A DNA stretch of 64,000 nucleotides from CAYZMS01 sp964479625 (GCA_964479625.1 CAYZMS010000005.1:112868-176867), one strand, 5' to 3'; numbered from the stretch's first letter, positions 1-12,830 are shown. Numbers and translations: made by a program. The notes: generated by a model not told the origin, from the letters alone.

Positions 1-134
1 GCAATTAATCAGACTTTCACCAATTTACTATATCCCTTATTGAATAAACGGCAAAAACTACTTATTTAAAATGCCCGTACTCCGGTAACCTCCTGGAGTA
101 TCTCGCTAGAATGCATGTTGCTAAACCATGGAGC

Positions 135-159
135 GCACAGGAAAGTACATTTCCTGTGC
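135..159. other. perfect 10-bp hairpin/dyad upstream of the giant T9SS gene
   Basis: The arms GCACAGGAAA (135-144) and TTTCCTGTGC (150-159) are perfectly complementary around the 5-nt loop GTACA. No T-run follows, so it does not look like an intrinsic terminator. It lies 60 bp before the start of the large secreted protein. It could be an operator or an mRNA leader structure. The rest of 1-218 shows no gene. Confidence 0.4.
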
Positions 160-218
160 CTGCTCATTTATTGCCTGCTTCAAAGCTTATGCAAGCTGGC
201 AAATCAAGTAAACTCTAA

Positions 219-3200
219 ATGATGCGAAAGTACATTTACCCAAACTTTATTCCCTTACTTTCAATTAACTCCCTGATAATTGGCCTGTTGATTGGTATTA
301 TTGGATCAGGATCAGAGCAAACCTCCTATCCTTCATTGGGCCAAGCAACTGCAGAAGAGGACGGATTTGAACGTATTTTCAATGAAGCATTCCCTTCGAA
401 GGAAAGTTTCAAATGGTCTGCTTTTACTACCGACATTCAAGGCCCATCTTCTCCTAGTTGTAAGGGGGGGGAACTGCTGTGGGAACAAACGGTAGATATA
501 TCGAATCCCAATGATGTTAAAGTCTCGAAAGTCCGCTTTCTTGGAGGGGGAAAGTATAAATTATTTGACTCGGATGATCTTCCGGATGCTTTTGACGGCC
601 CGGTTGCAGTTACGATCGAAGAAGCCGTTTCCTGGGATGGGTATGGCGACAGGGAAAACACCTCTACCCAAAGCAGGGAAGAATGGCGGGTTGTTTTCGT
701 TAAAGATGGTGAGGTCATCAAAACCTCCGATTGGACTGATGATCTGGAGGATCAGGTGTCTTCCGCCGAATGGAAAGGTAGTCTTGGAACCTATGAACTT
801 CCGAATGGTGCAGACGAAATATACATAGCTCACCGGGGGGAGTCGGCGCCTTATGGTTCTAATACCGGCGGCCCCAATTCTGTAGTCCCCTCCAGTATCT
901 GCCTTTCCTTTGAAGCTGATGAACCGGAAGCGGATTATGGCGATGCGCCTTCCGCCTATGGAGATATTTGCTTTACCATAGCTTCTTCCGGAACCAAAAC
1001 CAAACTGGGGGGGGGCATAGATGGAGAAAGTGGCAGTCAACATAGCTCTGATGCCAAAGGGGATGGGAGCGATGAGGATGGTGTTTATTTCATAGGTGGA
1101 ACAACCCTACAGGCGGGGGAAACAGCATCTGTTGAAATCGAATGGACTACCAACGATCGGGATAGTTATATCTCCGGCTGGGTCGATTTCAATGGGAATA
1201 ACCGCTTTGATGAAAGCGAAAAAATAATTAATGATCACGAAGTAGGAAGCTGTTGCGGTACTCCCAGTGGGTCAAAAACCTTTGCCTTTCAGGTGCCTCA
1301 GCATGCTGATTGTGATCTCACTTTCGCCCGCTTCATCATTAGCAGTGATAGAAATCACGGCCCTACCGGAAATGAATGTAAAGATAATCCCGGGAATGAT
1401 GGAGAAGTAGAAGACTATCAGCTAAGCATTGAGGGGTGCTGTACTATTACTGTTTCTGCAAACGAAGTGGAACCGGTTTGTGAAGGACAAAGGATTGATC
1501 TAGTCGCTACGGTTGGGGGTGCAAGTGGAGGGGAAAAGATCGAATGGTTCGTGGGGAGCCAGAAGATCGGCCAGGGTAATCCGCTGGAAAATATCCTTAT
1601 TCAATCGAATACCACCTACAGAGTAAAGGTTTCTGAGGATGGATGCGTAGTTGAAGACGAGCTTGTAGTAGGTGTCCATTCCCCACCGAATGTTAGTATC
1701 GAAGCGGTAGACCCCGTATGTAATACTTCCGAAGATGCCCTTTCTCTCGTGGGAACACCAGATGGGGGAACCTTCGATGGAGAAGGTGTAAGTGGCACTA
1801 CCTTCAACCCAGCCGGGTTGAATGACGGTAAATATACTATTACCTATACCTATGAAGATGGTATGGGTTGTGTAGCCTCCGCATCCATTGAGGTTGAGGT
1901 ATACGATTGTGATCTGACACCCAACTGTCCGGCAGCAAACAGTTTTTTGTGGATCAACAATTCTTTCGATGACCCTAAAGACGTAAGGGGTATAAGTACC
2001 CGCTTAATTGATGCCGGGATGCTGACGATCACTCTTCCTTCTTCCCTTATCCCTGATGAGATCAAATCCGGTGAAGTAGAGGTGGAAATTGCCGAGATCA
2101 TTTCATTTGATGCTTACCCGGAGCGGGTAAACGCCAATCAACCGCAGGAGCGCTGGAGGGTGGTTTTCTTTAAAAATGGCACCATCGCAGGCACCTCTGA
2201 TTGGACAACAGACCTGGAAGACAACTCGGCCTTTGCAAAAGAAAAAGAAAACCTTGGGAAGGTTACACTACCCAACGGTACCGACCAAATTAAACTGGCT
2301 CATTATGAGGCGTCCGTAAGTCAGGGCGGTTCCGGGCAAAGCGCCTCCTCCCCTAATTCGGTGGTGCCGGCCGGAGTGTGTTTTAAGTATACGGAGCTTT
2401 GCAATGTTTCCGTGACGGGAAGGGAAGTAGATCCTGTTTGTGAGGAAGAAAAGATAAGCCTGCGTGCAACAGTAGCTAACGGAAGCGGAAATGAACAAGT
2501 CGAATGGTTTATCGGGAATCAAAAAATCGGGCAGGGCAACCCACTAAATAATGTAACCATTACTTCAACAACTACCTATAAGGTAGTGGTAATGGATGGA
2601 AGTTGTTCCGCCGAGGATGAAATTACCGTAACGGTAAAAGATGGCCCTACTGCCAATGCCGGCAGCTACGATCCGGTATGCGAGGATGGCAGTCCGATCA
2701 GTTNNNNNNNNNNNNNNNNNNNNNNNNNNNNNNNNNNNNNNNNNNNNNNNNNNNNNNNNNNNNNNNNNNNNNNNNNNNNNNNNNNNNNNNNNNNNNNNNN
2801 NNNACGATCACCATCAAGAACACGCCCACTGCCAATGCCGGCAGCTACGATCCGTTATGCGAGGATGGCAGTCCGATCAGTTTGTCGGGTAGTCCCTCGG
2901 GGGGCACCTTCAGCGGTGCAGGCGTAACGGGCAACCAGTTCGACCCTACGGGTCTGTCCCCTGGCGATTACACCATTACCTACGAAGTGACGGTAGATGG
3001 CTGTACCGATAGCGACCAAACAACGATCACCATCAAGAACACGCCCACTGCCAATGCCGGCAGCTACGATCCGTTATGCGAGGATGGCAGTCCGATCAGT
3101 TTGTCGGGTAGTCCCTCGGGGGGCACCTTCAGCGGTGCAGGCGTAACGGGCAACCAGTTCGACCCTACGGGTCTGTCCCCTGGCGATTACACCATTACCT

Positions 3201-6200
3201 ACGAAGTGACGGTAGATGGCTGTACCGGTAGCGACCAAACGACGATCACCATCAAGAACACGCCCACTGCCAATGCCGGCAGCTACGATCCGTTATGCGA
3301 GGATGGCAGTCCGATCAGTTTGTCGGGTAGTCCCTCGGGGGGCACCTTCAGCGGTGCAGGCGTAACGGGCAACCAGTTCGACCCTACGGGTCTGTCCCCT
3401 GGCGATTACACCATTACCTACGAAGTGACGGTAGATGGCTGTACCGATAGCGACCAAACAACCATCAAAATTAATGGTTTATCGGAAGTAAGCTTGGAGC
3501 CGATCGGCCCATTCTGCGAAGATGATGAAACGAGTTATGATCTTGTTGGTCTTTCTACAGGTGGATTCTTCACTGGAGAAGGGGTAAGCAATGGAAAATT
3601 CACGCCAACTGATGCTGGTGTTGATGATTGGGTCATTACCTATACCTACACCAATGGAGATGGCTGTACTAATACCACTGAGGTCACAGTAACAGTTAAC
3701 GAAACTCCGACTATCGAAATCAGTGATATTGAATGCTTCGAGGACCTATTAACCTACAGTTTTGTAATTAGCACCGAACCCGGGAATCTAGTAAGTTGTG
3801 AAGGGGCAGATATAGAGGAAAACCCGAACGGTACCCTTACCTGTACCCTGCTGGCCGGAGAAGATGCTTTTGTTGTTGTTACCGATCCTCAGACCGGATG
3901 TACTGCTTCCATTTCTGTTACTGCGCCAAACTGCAATTGCCCTACCGTATCTCCTCCAACCAGTGGCGGTGATCAGGAGATCTGTGAAGGAGAAACGATC
4001 CAGCCTTTGACGGCCAGTGTGGGAGGGGGTTATGTTATTGATTGGTATGCAAATTCAAGTGGTGGAACTCCCCTTCTGGAAGGGAGCGATGAATTTTTAC
4101 CCACCGAAGAAGGCACCTACTATGCAGTTTCAAGGGATCCGGTTAACGGCTGCATAAGCAATGTCCGTAGGCCAGTTACCTTGACCATTAACCCCTTGCT
4201 TCAGATCACGGAGGTGGATAGGAACTGTTCAGAGGATGCTCAAAACTGGACCTTGCAATTTACTTCTGATGCGGATATTTCCGAATTAGCTGTATTCCCT
4301 TCGAATAGAGGGACTATAATCAGCCTTGGTGGAGGGCTTTTTGAAGTAGCGGATATCGACAAAGGCCAGGGCATACAAATTCAGGCTGCGTTTGAAGGTA
4401 CCGGATGTGAAAATACATTAACCGTAGCTTCTCCTGTTTGCCCGGAAATTGTTGTGGAGGCCTTCTCGTATTGTGAGATGGATGCTCCTTATGTCGAATA
4501 TACGGTAAGCGTAATTGGGTTTATTCCTACTAATGACCTGACTATAGAGTGGACAGACCCCAACACGAATGCAGTATACGAAACCGAAATCGATGGCATT
4601 TACAACAGTGGATCACAAACCTTTAGTGGGGTGCTGTTGTGGCCTGGAGCAGAAGTTGACGGCCAAGGGCGGGGGATCAACTGGCCGGGTTGGAATTTCA
4701 TCAATGGTCAATGGGTACCTGACCCAACGGATGGACGGCGCCAAGACCTTGACCTGGTTTTCTCTCTCAATCCTGATGAAACGGTAACAGTTAGTTATCC
4801 TCCTGGTGATCCGGATTGTTCACCAGATCCAAACCTGGGAGAATTGGGCGATTACGTATGGGAGGACTCGGACGAAGATGGCGTACAGGATAACAATGAG
4901 CCTGGAGTTGAAGGGGTGAAGGTTTCTCTGTACACCTGCACGGGGAGTCTGGTTACTTTTACCACTACCGATGAGGAAGGAGCTTACTTATTCGAAAATC
5001 TGCAGGTAGGTGATGAGTACTATGTGGTTTTTGATCTTTCCACGGCCAACTCGATCAATATACCGGAAGAATGGGAGTTTACCCGGCAAAACAGCAATAC
5101 CGGAACGGAAGCAACCGATTCAGATGCGAATCCAAATGGGCGTACCGCCTGTATTACCATTACCGAAGCGCCTTATCTGGATCTGGATGCAGGTGTTTTC
5201 CTGAATAATTGCGGGGAAGCCCCGAAAAGTGAAGGGAATGTAGAGATCTGCGCGAATGAGCCCATACCTGCTTTGACGGCTGAGGTGAAAGAGGGTTTCG
5301 TCATTGATTGGTATACAGCTCCATCCGGAGGTACCCTTCTGAGCTCTGCTTCGACTTCCTTTACACCTCCTGGGGAAGGCACCTACTATGCAGAAGCCCG
5401 CGATCCGATTAATGATTGTGTAAGTCCAAGTCGAACGCCAATAAGTCTGATTGTCAATCCATTACCTGAATTGACTGTTTCCGGCGATATTTCCATCTGT
5501 ACAGGAGAAATGGTTACCCTGGAAGCTAATGGGGATGGGGATATCAATTGGGATACCGGCTCAACGGAAAATACCATCCAGGTCAGTCCGGAAAGAACCA
5601 CTACTTATCAGGTCGCTCTAAGTGGGATGAATGGTTGTGTATCCACTGCTTCCGTTACCATTACCGTGCTTCCGGAACCTGAAGTTAACGCTGGGTTCGA
5701 CCTGACGATTTGCCCGGGCGAGACCGTTACCCTTACAGCTTCGGGAGAAGGAACTTTCCTTTGGGACGGAATAACATCCGGTGAAAGCATCGTAGTCGCT
5801 CCAACTTTCAACAGGACCTACGAGGTGGAATTAACCGATGCTAACCGATGTACGGCCACAGATCGGATAACGGTATTTGTAGAGAATCCCCCAACCTTAA
5901 TCGAAGGAGACAAAATATGCGACTCTGATGGAGATGGATACCGTGTGCAATTTACCTCAGGTGTGCCCCTTGAAGACATTCGTCTGGTCCCTGCTGGCCG
6001 TGGCACTATATCCGATCTGGGGAATGGGTTGTTTGAAATAAGTAATCTATCTGGTGGACTGGGAATCCGGATCAATATTACGGATTCAGGGACTGGCTGT
6101 TCAAATACTTTATTGGTATCCGCTCCGGAATGTGGTTGTGAAACCGAGGTTAGCCTTGATTTGCCGGAATCCGTTTGTATTGCGGATGATGCTTTTCTCC

Positions 6201-9200
6201 TGGAAGCGCAAACCATTGAACCTGGCCAATTGACCTTTACCATTAATGGAGTAGAGTCCACTGTTTTTGACCCAGGCGCTCTGGGAATGGGGACCTATAC
6301 TGTCGAAGTAGCATTTGAAGCAGATGCAGGTGGCTGTACCGATACCGACCAGGCTACGATCATCGTAGATGAAGGCTGTTTGGTTTTTCCGGAAATTACA
6401 CATGAAAAAACCTTTACCGGGATTTCTAAAGAGGAGGAAATTTATACAGCTACCTATAGCATTCGGGTGATAAATAGCAGCCCTGTAGTTGGATTCTACA
6501 ACTTGACGGATGAACCAGCCTTTGATGATGATCTGCTAATAACAGCTGCTTCCTTTGCGAGCCAGTTTGACCCTACTGTTAGTGGTGAGCTGGATGTGGA
6601 GTCCGGATCATGGGTATTGGTAAATGATCGCTCTATAGGGCCAGGTGAAGAACAGGAATATATACTTACCATTCAATTCCAGTTTGAGCTTTCAGATGGA
6701 GTGGGCAGTGAAAGCTATACTCCCTGCGGCGCCAATGGTGGGGAGCCACAGGCGGGAGAAGGCTTGTTTAATCGTTCCTTTCTGGATACGGATATGGATG
6801 GAATAGCCGATGAGATCAGCGAAGTTTGTGGAGATATACCAGAAGAATTTATGGAAAATAACGAGTTGGGGGATTTCGTCTGGGAAGATACTGATGAAGA
6901 TGGGGAACAGGATCCGGATGAAAGAGGAGTGGACAGTGTTCAAATAAAGTTATTCCTGGTGGACCCCGGAACAACCTCCCTGCCTGAGTTGTACGCGGAA
7001 ACCTATACGGATAGTACAGGAGTTTACTTATTCACAGACCTTCCGGATGGTACCTATTGTGTTCTGGTTTGTCTGCCTGAGGAAGGCTATGAATTTACCC
7101 AACCTTTTGCGGTGGTGGATCCTGAATTGGACAGTGATATCGATCCGCTGACTGGAAAGTCCGAGAATGTTGATTTGAAAGGAGGGGCCTCAGACCGTAG
7201 TATTGATGCCGGTTTGATCCCAGAGGGAAGGGAAATTTGTGACCTGAGCGTAGCGCTGACAGAAGTGGTTGGTAATGACCAGGATACTCCAGACCTTTTA
7301 GATGATACCTTCACCTTTACTCTAATCGTAAACGGAAAGGATACAACAGCTTCCTGGATGGCAAATGACCGCCTGAATACCATGGGTAATTACGGCGACC
7401 AGGTAACCTTTGGCCCATATCCAGCAGTTGTGGATACCTTCTCCCTGCTTATTTCGGACAAGGGCGATGAGACCTGTACGCTGGAACTCCGCCTGGAGGT
7501 TCCCAGAAAACGTGACCTGCCGGAAGGCCCTGAGGTCAGTTGTCCCTTAAGCAATCATTATTGTCCAATTATAGAAGAGGATATTATGCTTTTCAGCACG
7601 GATCCCTTTGACTGTACGGCAACCATAACACTTCCTGTTCCCGACGTCAAAGTTTTCTGCTCCGTATCTGATCGCTTCGATCTGATGACCGAAGTATTGA
7701 AGATCGAGCAGGAGTTCGTGTTGGATTCGACCGGTCAAGTGGTGGACACCCTTGAAGTTACTGTGCTTATAGACACCTTCTTTTCGAAGGAGGAGCGAAC
7801 TATTTCCAGTTTGGAAAAGGGTGACTACTACTTCCGGTATACCGTAACGGATCTTTGTGGAGCAGTAAGCGTTCAATCCTGCCGCTTCAGGGTAGCAGAT
7901 CAGGAGGCACCCATAGCTATTTGCGCCGACCGTGCCAATATTTCCCTGGGTACCAGTGGGCTGGCAAGGGCCTACGTACGCCATATTGATTTTGGGAGTT
8001 ATGATAATTGCGGGATCGAAAGCCTGGAAGTTCGTAGAATATTCGAAGGGATCGACCCGGTAAGTGGAGATAGTCTTAAGGCTCCGGTTTATTCGGAATG
8101 GGGCCCTTACGCTGAATTCTTCTGTACTGATGCCCCGGGTGAGATAGAAGTTCAATTACTGGTCACAGATTCTTCTGGAAATGAAAACCTCTGCTGGACC
8201 AAGGTGCTGATCGAGGATAAAATCGCTCCTGTTTGTATTGGGCTGGAAGATACCCTGGTATATTGCACCGACCTACCTGGTGATTTTGACCCATTCGAAC
8301 CAGATACTCTGCAAGCTTATTTTGGACTGCCACAGGTATATGATAATTGCGAGGCGGTCGCAATAGAGCTGAGGCCTGCAATCGAAGGGAATGAAGAGGG
8401 CGAATGCCTGATTATTCGAAGCTTCTTAGGGCAAGATCTTTCTGGAAACATAAGTCTGGATACTTTTTATCAGGTCGTTACCTTATCGGGCACCCTTAGG
8501 ATTTGTGGAATATGTGAAGAGTTGGAGGAGTTCGTAGTATCTGGTGCCATTACGACCCCTATAGGCACTCCCGTCCCTGATGTGTCCATTCATGTGAATG
8601 GTCTCGATCCCTTAATTGGGCAGACCGATGGAGAAGGTCTTTACTATTTTGATCGGCTGATTTCTGGTTACGATTATACCCTTACACCTGAGTTGGATGA
8701 TTACCATCGTGCAGGTGTAAATACCGCTGACCTTGTTCGAATTTATTATCATTTGCAAGGCTTGTTCGAATTCAATAACGGATACGAATACCTTGCCGCT
8801 GACGTGAATAATAGCCAGGATGTGACGATCCGGGACCTGATCGAGTTGAGAAAACTGATCCTTGGTGATTATACCGCTTTACCGGGAAGCCCAAGTTGGC
8901 GCTTCTTGTCTTCTGGGCAAAAATTATGGGATAAGCATTCCTGGCTTAGTGAGTTGGAGGAGTTTGTTAGTATCAACAACCTGGTGAGGAGCGATCAGCG
9001 CGTTGATTTTACCGCAGTAAAAGTTGGAGATGTAAACTTTTCCCTCACCCAGACAGACTTGCGAACAAGTGATAAATTAACTCTGGACGTCATTGATCAA
9101 TACATTGAAGCAGGAGAAGAAACTGTAGTACGCATTTCAGGCACGGACCTCTCTAATTGGGCTGCCTTTCAATTTACACTTAACTGGGACCAGGCAGCAG

Positions 9201-9754
9201 TTGAACTCATCGATGTAAAGGTCAAAGGAGATATTGGAATGAAAGGTGTTGGATTGAGTTATTTATCTCAGGGTATGTTAACAGTGAGTTGGTTCCGTCC
9301 ACTTTTGGATGCTGGAGAAGCTGCCCAAACGGAAATGGAATTAGTGGTACGGGCTAAAGTGCCAGGCCACCTGAGCGACTGGCTTCGATTATCTTCCCGT
9401 ATTACGGAAGCCATCGCTTTTGACCAGCACCTTCAAGCAGGGGAGATCCTGCTGAATTTCAGGGACAGTGAAACATCAGGAGCGGAAAAGGTTCCCTTTG
9501 CTTTGAATCAAAATGTACCCAATCCCTTCCTTAATGAAAGCTGGATCAGTTTCCAAATGCCAGAACAGGCAAAGGGGCGCCTTAGTATTTACAATGCCAC
9601 CGGGGCTTTAATCTGGACCAAAGAGCAAATTTTTGAAGCTGGTTATAATGCGATTAGAATAGACCGTACAGTGCTGCTCGAAACGGGTGTGTATTTCTAC
9701 ACCGTGGAGGCCGGAACCTATAGAGCCACCAGGTCAATGGTGGTTCAGGAGTAG
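219..9754 (+). CDS. giant modular secreted adhesin-like protein with T9SS type A sorting domain (interrupted by a scaffold gap)
   Basis: This is a large cell-surface or extracellular protein. I treat it as one gene although the 100-N gap shifts the nominal frame, because the same repeat module lies on both sides. ATG at 219 (or 222) opens a hydrophobic N-terminal segment. In order I see a module (about 400-910) repeated in divergent form at 1915-2395; a GEVED domain (about 935-1430); Ig-like modules containing CEG; 73-residue tandem repeats (2643-3478); two SdrD_B-like domains with the pattern LGD(Y/F)VWED(S/T)DEDG (about 4835-5205 and 6860-7215); a carboxypeptidase-regulatory/dockerin-like region with the Ca-loop-like stretch ADVNNSQD (about 8540-8890); a cohesin-like module (9070-9460); and a sorting domain with NVPNPF ending in RSMVVQE. 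At least 3,140 residues are visible. Export through T9SS is inferred from the C terminus; the ligand is unknown. Confidence 0.85.
2643..3478 (+). repeat. 219-bp in-frame tandem repeats
   Basis: Three full copies start at 2822, 3041 and 3260, each 219 bp (73 codons), with only a few substitutions between them. A partial copy runs from 2643 into the gap. Each unit begins with TPTANAGSYDP and contains GGTFSGAGVTG, typical of Ig-like repeat modules in Bacteroidota surface proteins. The near identity at DNA level points to recent expansion or homogenisation and explains why the assembler stopped here. Confidence 0.95.
2704..2803. other. scaffold gap of 100 N inside the tandem repeats
   Basis: The run of N is exactly 100 long and breaks the reading frame of the giant gene. 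Aligning the repeat phase on both sides (ACTGCCAATG at 2649 and at 2828) gives a distance of 179, whereas the period is 219. The true gap should therefore be 140 + 219k bases, which also restores the frame. Confidence 0.95.
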
Positions 9755-9768
9755 AAATGCTGAGTACA

Positions 9769-11565
9769 TCAATAGTTAACGGACCTTTTTTCTAACCATA
9801 AGCCCGCTGCCAGCAGTCTCCAAAATAAGGCGTAATGGCGGCGGGCTTTACTTTTTTTCAAATGGTCAAAAAAATGCAGGCCTTCCTTGGTCAACCAGGG
9901 TACAAGGTGGGGGCTTGCTCGTTGCCAAAGCTTCTGGACCTGGGAAGAAGATCGCTTCCCAAGCAACACCTGATCCATGTAATTTTCCCATGGAGTGGGG
10001 AACCCCTGTTTATCTCGTCTTTTGAGTACAGCTTGAGGAAGCCTTCCGGCCATGGCGTCCCTGAGTATACCCTTGGCCTGGCCATCGCCCAATAACGCAC
10101 TGGCTGAAAAGGAAAGGCACAATTCTACCAATTCGTGATCGAGGAATGGAAACCGTGCTTCTACGGCATGTCGCATGCTGCTTCGGTCTGCGTAGTGTAA
10201 ACGCGCCGGCAAACCCAGTCCTTTGATCATATGGGTCCTTACTGAACGCAAGGAATCTTTTTTTGGCGGTTTCCAAAGGTTTTCAGCTGGAGTTTGCAGG
10301 AAGGCAGAAGGAAGGGGGGCGGATCTTGAATAAAAGCGAAAGGTTCGAACTAGTCCCTCTTGGCTGAACTGGTTTCTCCAGTTCCATAGGGTTTTGAGAG
10401 CAAGAAAAGGGTTGGCCTGTATAGATTCTAGTAATAGAAAGGGGAAAAATTGTTCGTACCCTCCCAAAATTTCATCTGCTCCTAATCCGTCGATCATTAC
10501 TTTGTAGCCACAACTGGCTGCGTGCTGATACAGATGGTTTTGAGCAAGGACGCTGAGACTGGGAATGGGCTCATCGTATTGCCCTACCATTGCGGATAAT
10601 TCCTCCAAAAGCTGGCTGGTAGATAAGGGAATGAAATGCAGTTGACTTCCGGTAAAAGTGGCCACCTGAGCGGCCCAATGGCTCTCGTCAATAGCACTAC
10701 CGGGGAAGGAAACAGAAAAAGCGGACAGATCCGTGTGAGTCTCCTTTAATAAGCTTACCAGGGTAGAGCTGTCAAGTCCACCTGACAGACAGCTTCCCAG
10801 GGGAACATCCGCCCGGCTTCTGATCTGAACGGCATGAGTAAGGGATTGGAGCAGGGCCTCTTTGGGACTGCCTGGCCATTTGATTTTTGGTGGGGGCCAG
10901 TTATACCAGGAGATGATCTCCATTTTTTGGGTGGAAAGGGAATAGCCTAAATAATGACCGGGAGGCAGGCTACGAATATCTTCGTAAAGTGTTTCGTTCG
11001 TATGGTCATGCCGACCCCAGGCGAGCCATTCGAACCATCGGGTCTCATTGAGCTTGCCCGTCCAGTTGGTCAGGGTTTCGAATTGTTGCAACTCGGAAGC
11101 AACCACAACGGAAGATGAATCTGCCCGGTAATAAAGGGGTTTAATCCCAAACCGGTCTCTAACCAAGTAAATTTCCTGTTGGCGTTCATCAAAAAGGACG
11201 AATGCAAATTGCCCGTTAAAGCGATGTAAACAAGCTGGCCCCCAGCAATCCCAGGCTGCCGGAATAACCGCTGTATCGGATTGGCTGGCGAAACGGTACC
11301 CCCGTTTCTGCAATTCCTTACGAATTTCCGGAAAATTATAGATCGCCCCGTTGTAAATCAGATGGAGGTGGTTCCAGTGGAAGGGTTGTGCACCTGCGGG
11401 CCCCGGATCGAAAATGGCCAAGCGATGGTGTCCCAGGTAGAGGTTTTCCTGGCTCCAGGTGCCAAAATCATCCGGCCCCCGATGGGCCGCAGCATTTGCA
11501 AGTACTCGGATTCGATCTGGGGGTGTTTTCCCCTTCTGGTCCAGGATTAAGGCCAGGGTACACAT
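9769..11565 (-). CDS. asnB: asparagine synthase (glutamine-hydrolysing)
   Basis: The product transfers amide nitrogen from glutamine to aspartate using ATP. The class II glutaminase nucleophile is Cys2 (start MCTLALI; MCGI is more usual), followed by HRGPDD (28-33), LGHHRLAI and YNGAIYNF. The synthetase half has the PP-loop SGGLDSS at 261-267 and a late RFPFLDHELVEL block. The length of 598 residues fits the family. The ATG abuts the stop of the upstream lipoprotein gene with no spacer, so the two are probably cotranscribed. Paralogues of this family also modify peptides or sugars, so the exact acceptor is not certain. Confidence 0.9.
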   Translation of the reverse strand: MCTLALILDQKGKTPPDRIRVLANAAAHRGPDDFGTWSQENLYLGHHRLAIFDPGPAGAQPFHWNHLHLIYNGAIYNFPEIRKELQKRGYRFASQSDTAVIPAAWDCWGPACLHRFNGQFAFVLFDERQQEIYLVRDRFGIKPLYYRADSSSVVVASELQQFETLTNWTGKLNETRWFEWLAWGRHDHTNETLYEDIRSLPPGHYLGYSLSTQKMEIISWYNWPPPKIKWPGSPKEALLQSLTHAVQIRSRADVPLGSCLSGGLDSSTLVSLLKETHTDLSAFSVSFPGSAIDESHWAAQVATFTGSQLHFIPLSTSQLLEELSAMVGQYDEPIPSLSVLAQNHLYQHAASCGYKVMIDGLGADEILGGYEQFFPFLLLESIQANPFLALKTLWNWRNQFSQEGLVRTFRFYSRSAPLPSAFLQTPAENLWKPPKKDSLRSVRTHMIKGLGLPARLHYADRSSMRHAVEARFPFLDHELVELCLSFSASALLGDGQAKGILRDAMAGRLPQAVLKRRDKQGFPTPWENYMDQVLLGKRSSSQVQKLWQRASPHLVPWLTKEGLHFFDHLKKSKARRHYALFWRLLAAGLWLEKRSVNY

Positions 11566-12804
11566 TTAGTCGAAATAGAGGACCTGATAATCTCCCCCGG
11601 TTTCTTTCCATAGCAGAGCAGTACCCTCCTTAAAATTCTCCAGGGAAGGATATTGTAATACCTTATCCGGCCCCAAGTTGGCTACCGTTGAGGAACGGAT
11701 GACCTTACCCGCCGGGGATACCTCAGCAAGTTGCAATTGTGCGCCCTCCGGAGCATCAGTAATCCAGCTAACCAAGGCATTCCCCTTTTTGTTGATTGCA
11801 ATATCCGCCTTGCCCAGGGGAGTACCTCCAGGTAATCGGAAAGGAGGGGAAAAGCTGTCCCCCGCATTTTCTGAAAAGCACACTTCAATTCTCGGATCTT
11901 TATCGGATGCACTATACCAGGCCAGGGCAACCAGCTTGTCGCTTGCATCTAAAATGGGGCCTTCAGTAAGGTAATAAGTCAACTTCCAATGATCTGAATG
12001 AGGGAAATCAACTTTTTGCCAGCCAGAAGCCTTCCACCGCTTTAAACAGATCGGACGGGATTTATCGGGTAACCTATCGCGATAAACAAGCAAGGGACCT
12101 TTAGCAGTAAGGGTGAGGTCAAAAGGGCATAGTTCACTGATCAGGCTGTCTACAACAATACCTTCTGAAAAAGGCTCATTGCCTTGAGTAAGGGCAGACA
12201 TCAGGTAAATGGAAGCCCCTTCCTTAGGGTAGAAACGGTCGGTACCCGGAACCCGAAACTTGGTGTCCCGTCCGTCCATCCAGAGTAATAGCATTTGCCC
12301 GTTTGGCAAGGCCAGAAAACGATTTAATCCAAAATAGGCGGGAATACTTTTATCCGGATAGGGTGAATAAGGTTCGTTCCAACTTTCTCCATCAGGTGAA
12401 GAACTGATAAAAATATTGTGATCATAGGGGTTTCGACGGGAGCTACCCACCAACCAGGATGCATAAAAGGTTTTATTTGCGTCCGATCCTCTAGCCAGGC
12501 GGGGTGCATCGGCCCAACTTGCATACCATTCCCGGCCACCCTCGGCAATGGTTTTCGGAGCACTCCAGGAATTTTGTTCCCATTGGCTGAATTGAAATTG
12601 CCATCCACCGCCCGGGGTTGGGTTCAACCAGGAGGCGTACAACTTACCCTGGGGGTCGGTATTCAGGCGCATCCCTTCCGCACCCTCTGCAGCCGGAAGA
12701 GATAGGGGCGCTTTAAAACCTGGCTTAGGACTACAAGAACTGAGCAGGCCAAGAACACCTGATAAACCGAGTATAATTTTTGCAAGGTTGCTGGAAGTTA
12801 ACAT
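11566..12804 (-). CDS. sialidase/BNR-repeat-like lipoprotein
   Basis: The N terminus is a lipoprotein signal with the lipobox LLSSC, so the protein is probably anchored in the envelope. The body (about 412 residues) carries recurring YASW stretches and Asp-box-like turns such as SSPDGESWNEP and SENAGDSFSPP, typical of sialidase-type beta-propellers. I do not see the full set of sialidase catalytic residues and would not call it an enzyme. A GTG lies one codon upstream; I chose the ATG at 12804. A good -7 box (12831-12838) sits about 20 bp upstream. asnB follows directly. Confidence 0.7.
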   Translation of the reverse strand: MLTSSNLAKIILGLSGVLGLLSSCSPKPGFKAPLSLPAAEGAEGMRLNTDPQGKLYASWLNPTPGGGWQFQFSQWEQNSWSAPKTIAEGGREWYASWADAPRLARGSDANKTFYASWLVGSSRRNPYDHNIFISSSPDGESWNEPYSPYPDKSIPAYFGLNRFLALPNGQMLLLWMDGRDTKFRVPGTDRFYPKEGASIYLMSALTQGNEPFSEGIVVDSLISELCPFDLTLTAKGPLLVYRDRLPDKSRPICLKRWKASGWQKVDFPHSDHWKLTYYLTEGPILDASDKLVALAWYSASDKDPRIEVCFSENAGDSFSPPFRLPGGTPLGKADIAINKKGNALVSWITDAPEGAQLQLAEVSPAGKVIRSSTVANLGPDKVLQYPSLENFKEGTALLWKETGGDYQVLYFD

Positions 12805-12830
12805 CACTCAAACGTTTCCTGAATATTCGA

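Noticed and set aside
2804..3478. Possible CRISPR-like array
   Set aside because: Repeats are contiguous, 219 bp long and in frame with a protein; there are no spacers.
7547..8155. 202-codon minus-strand frame inside the giant protein gene
   Set aside because: Shadow of the well-supported plus-strand coding sequence with no start context or motifs.
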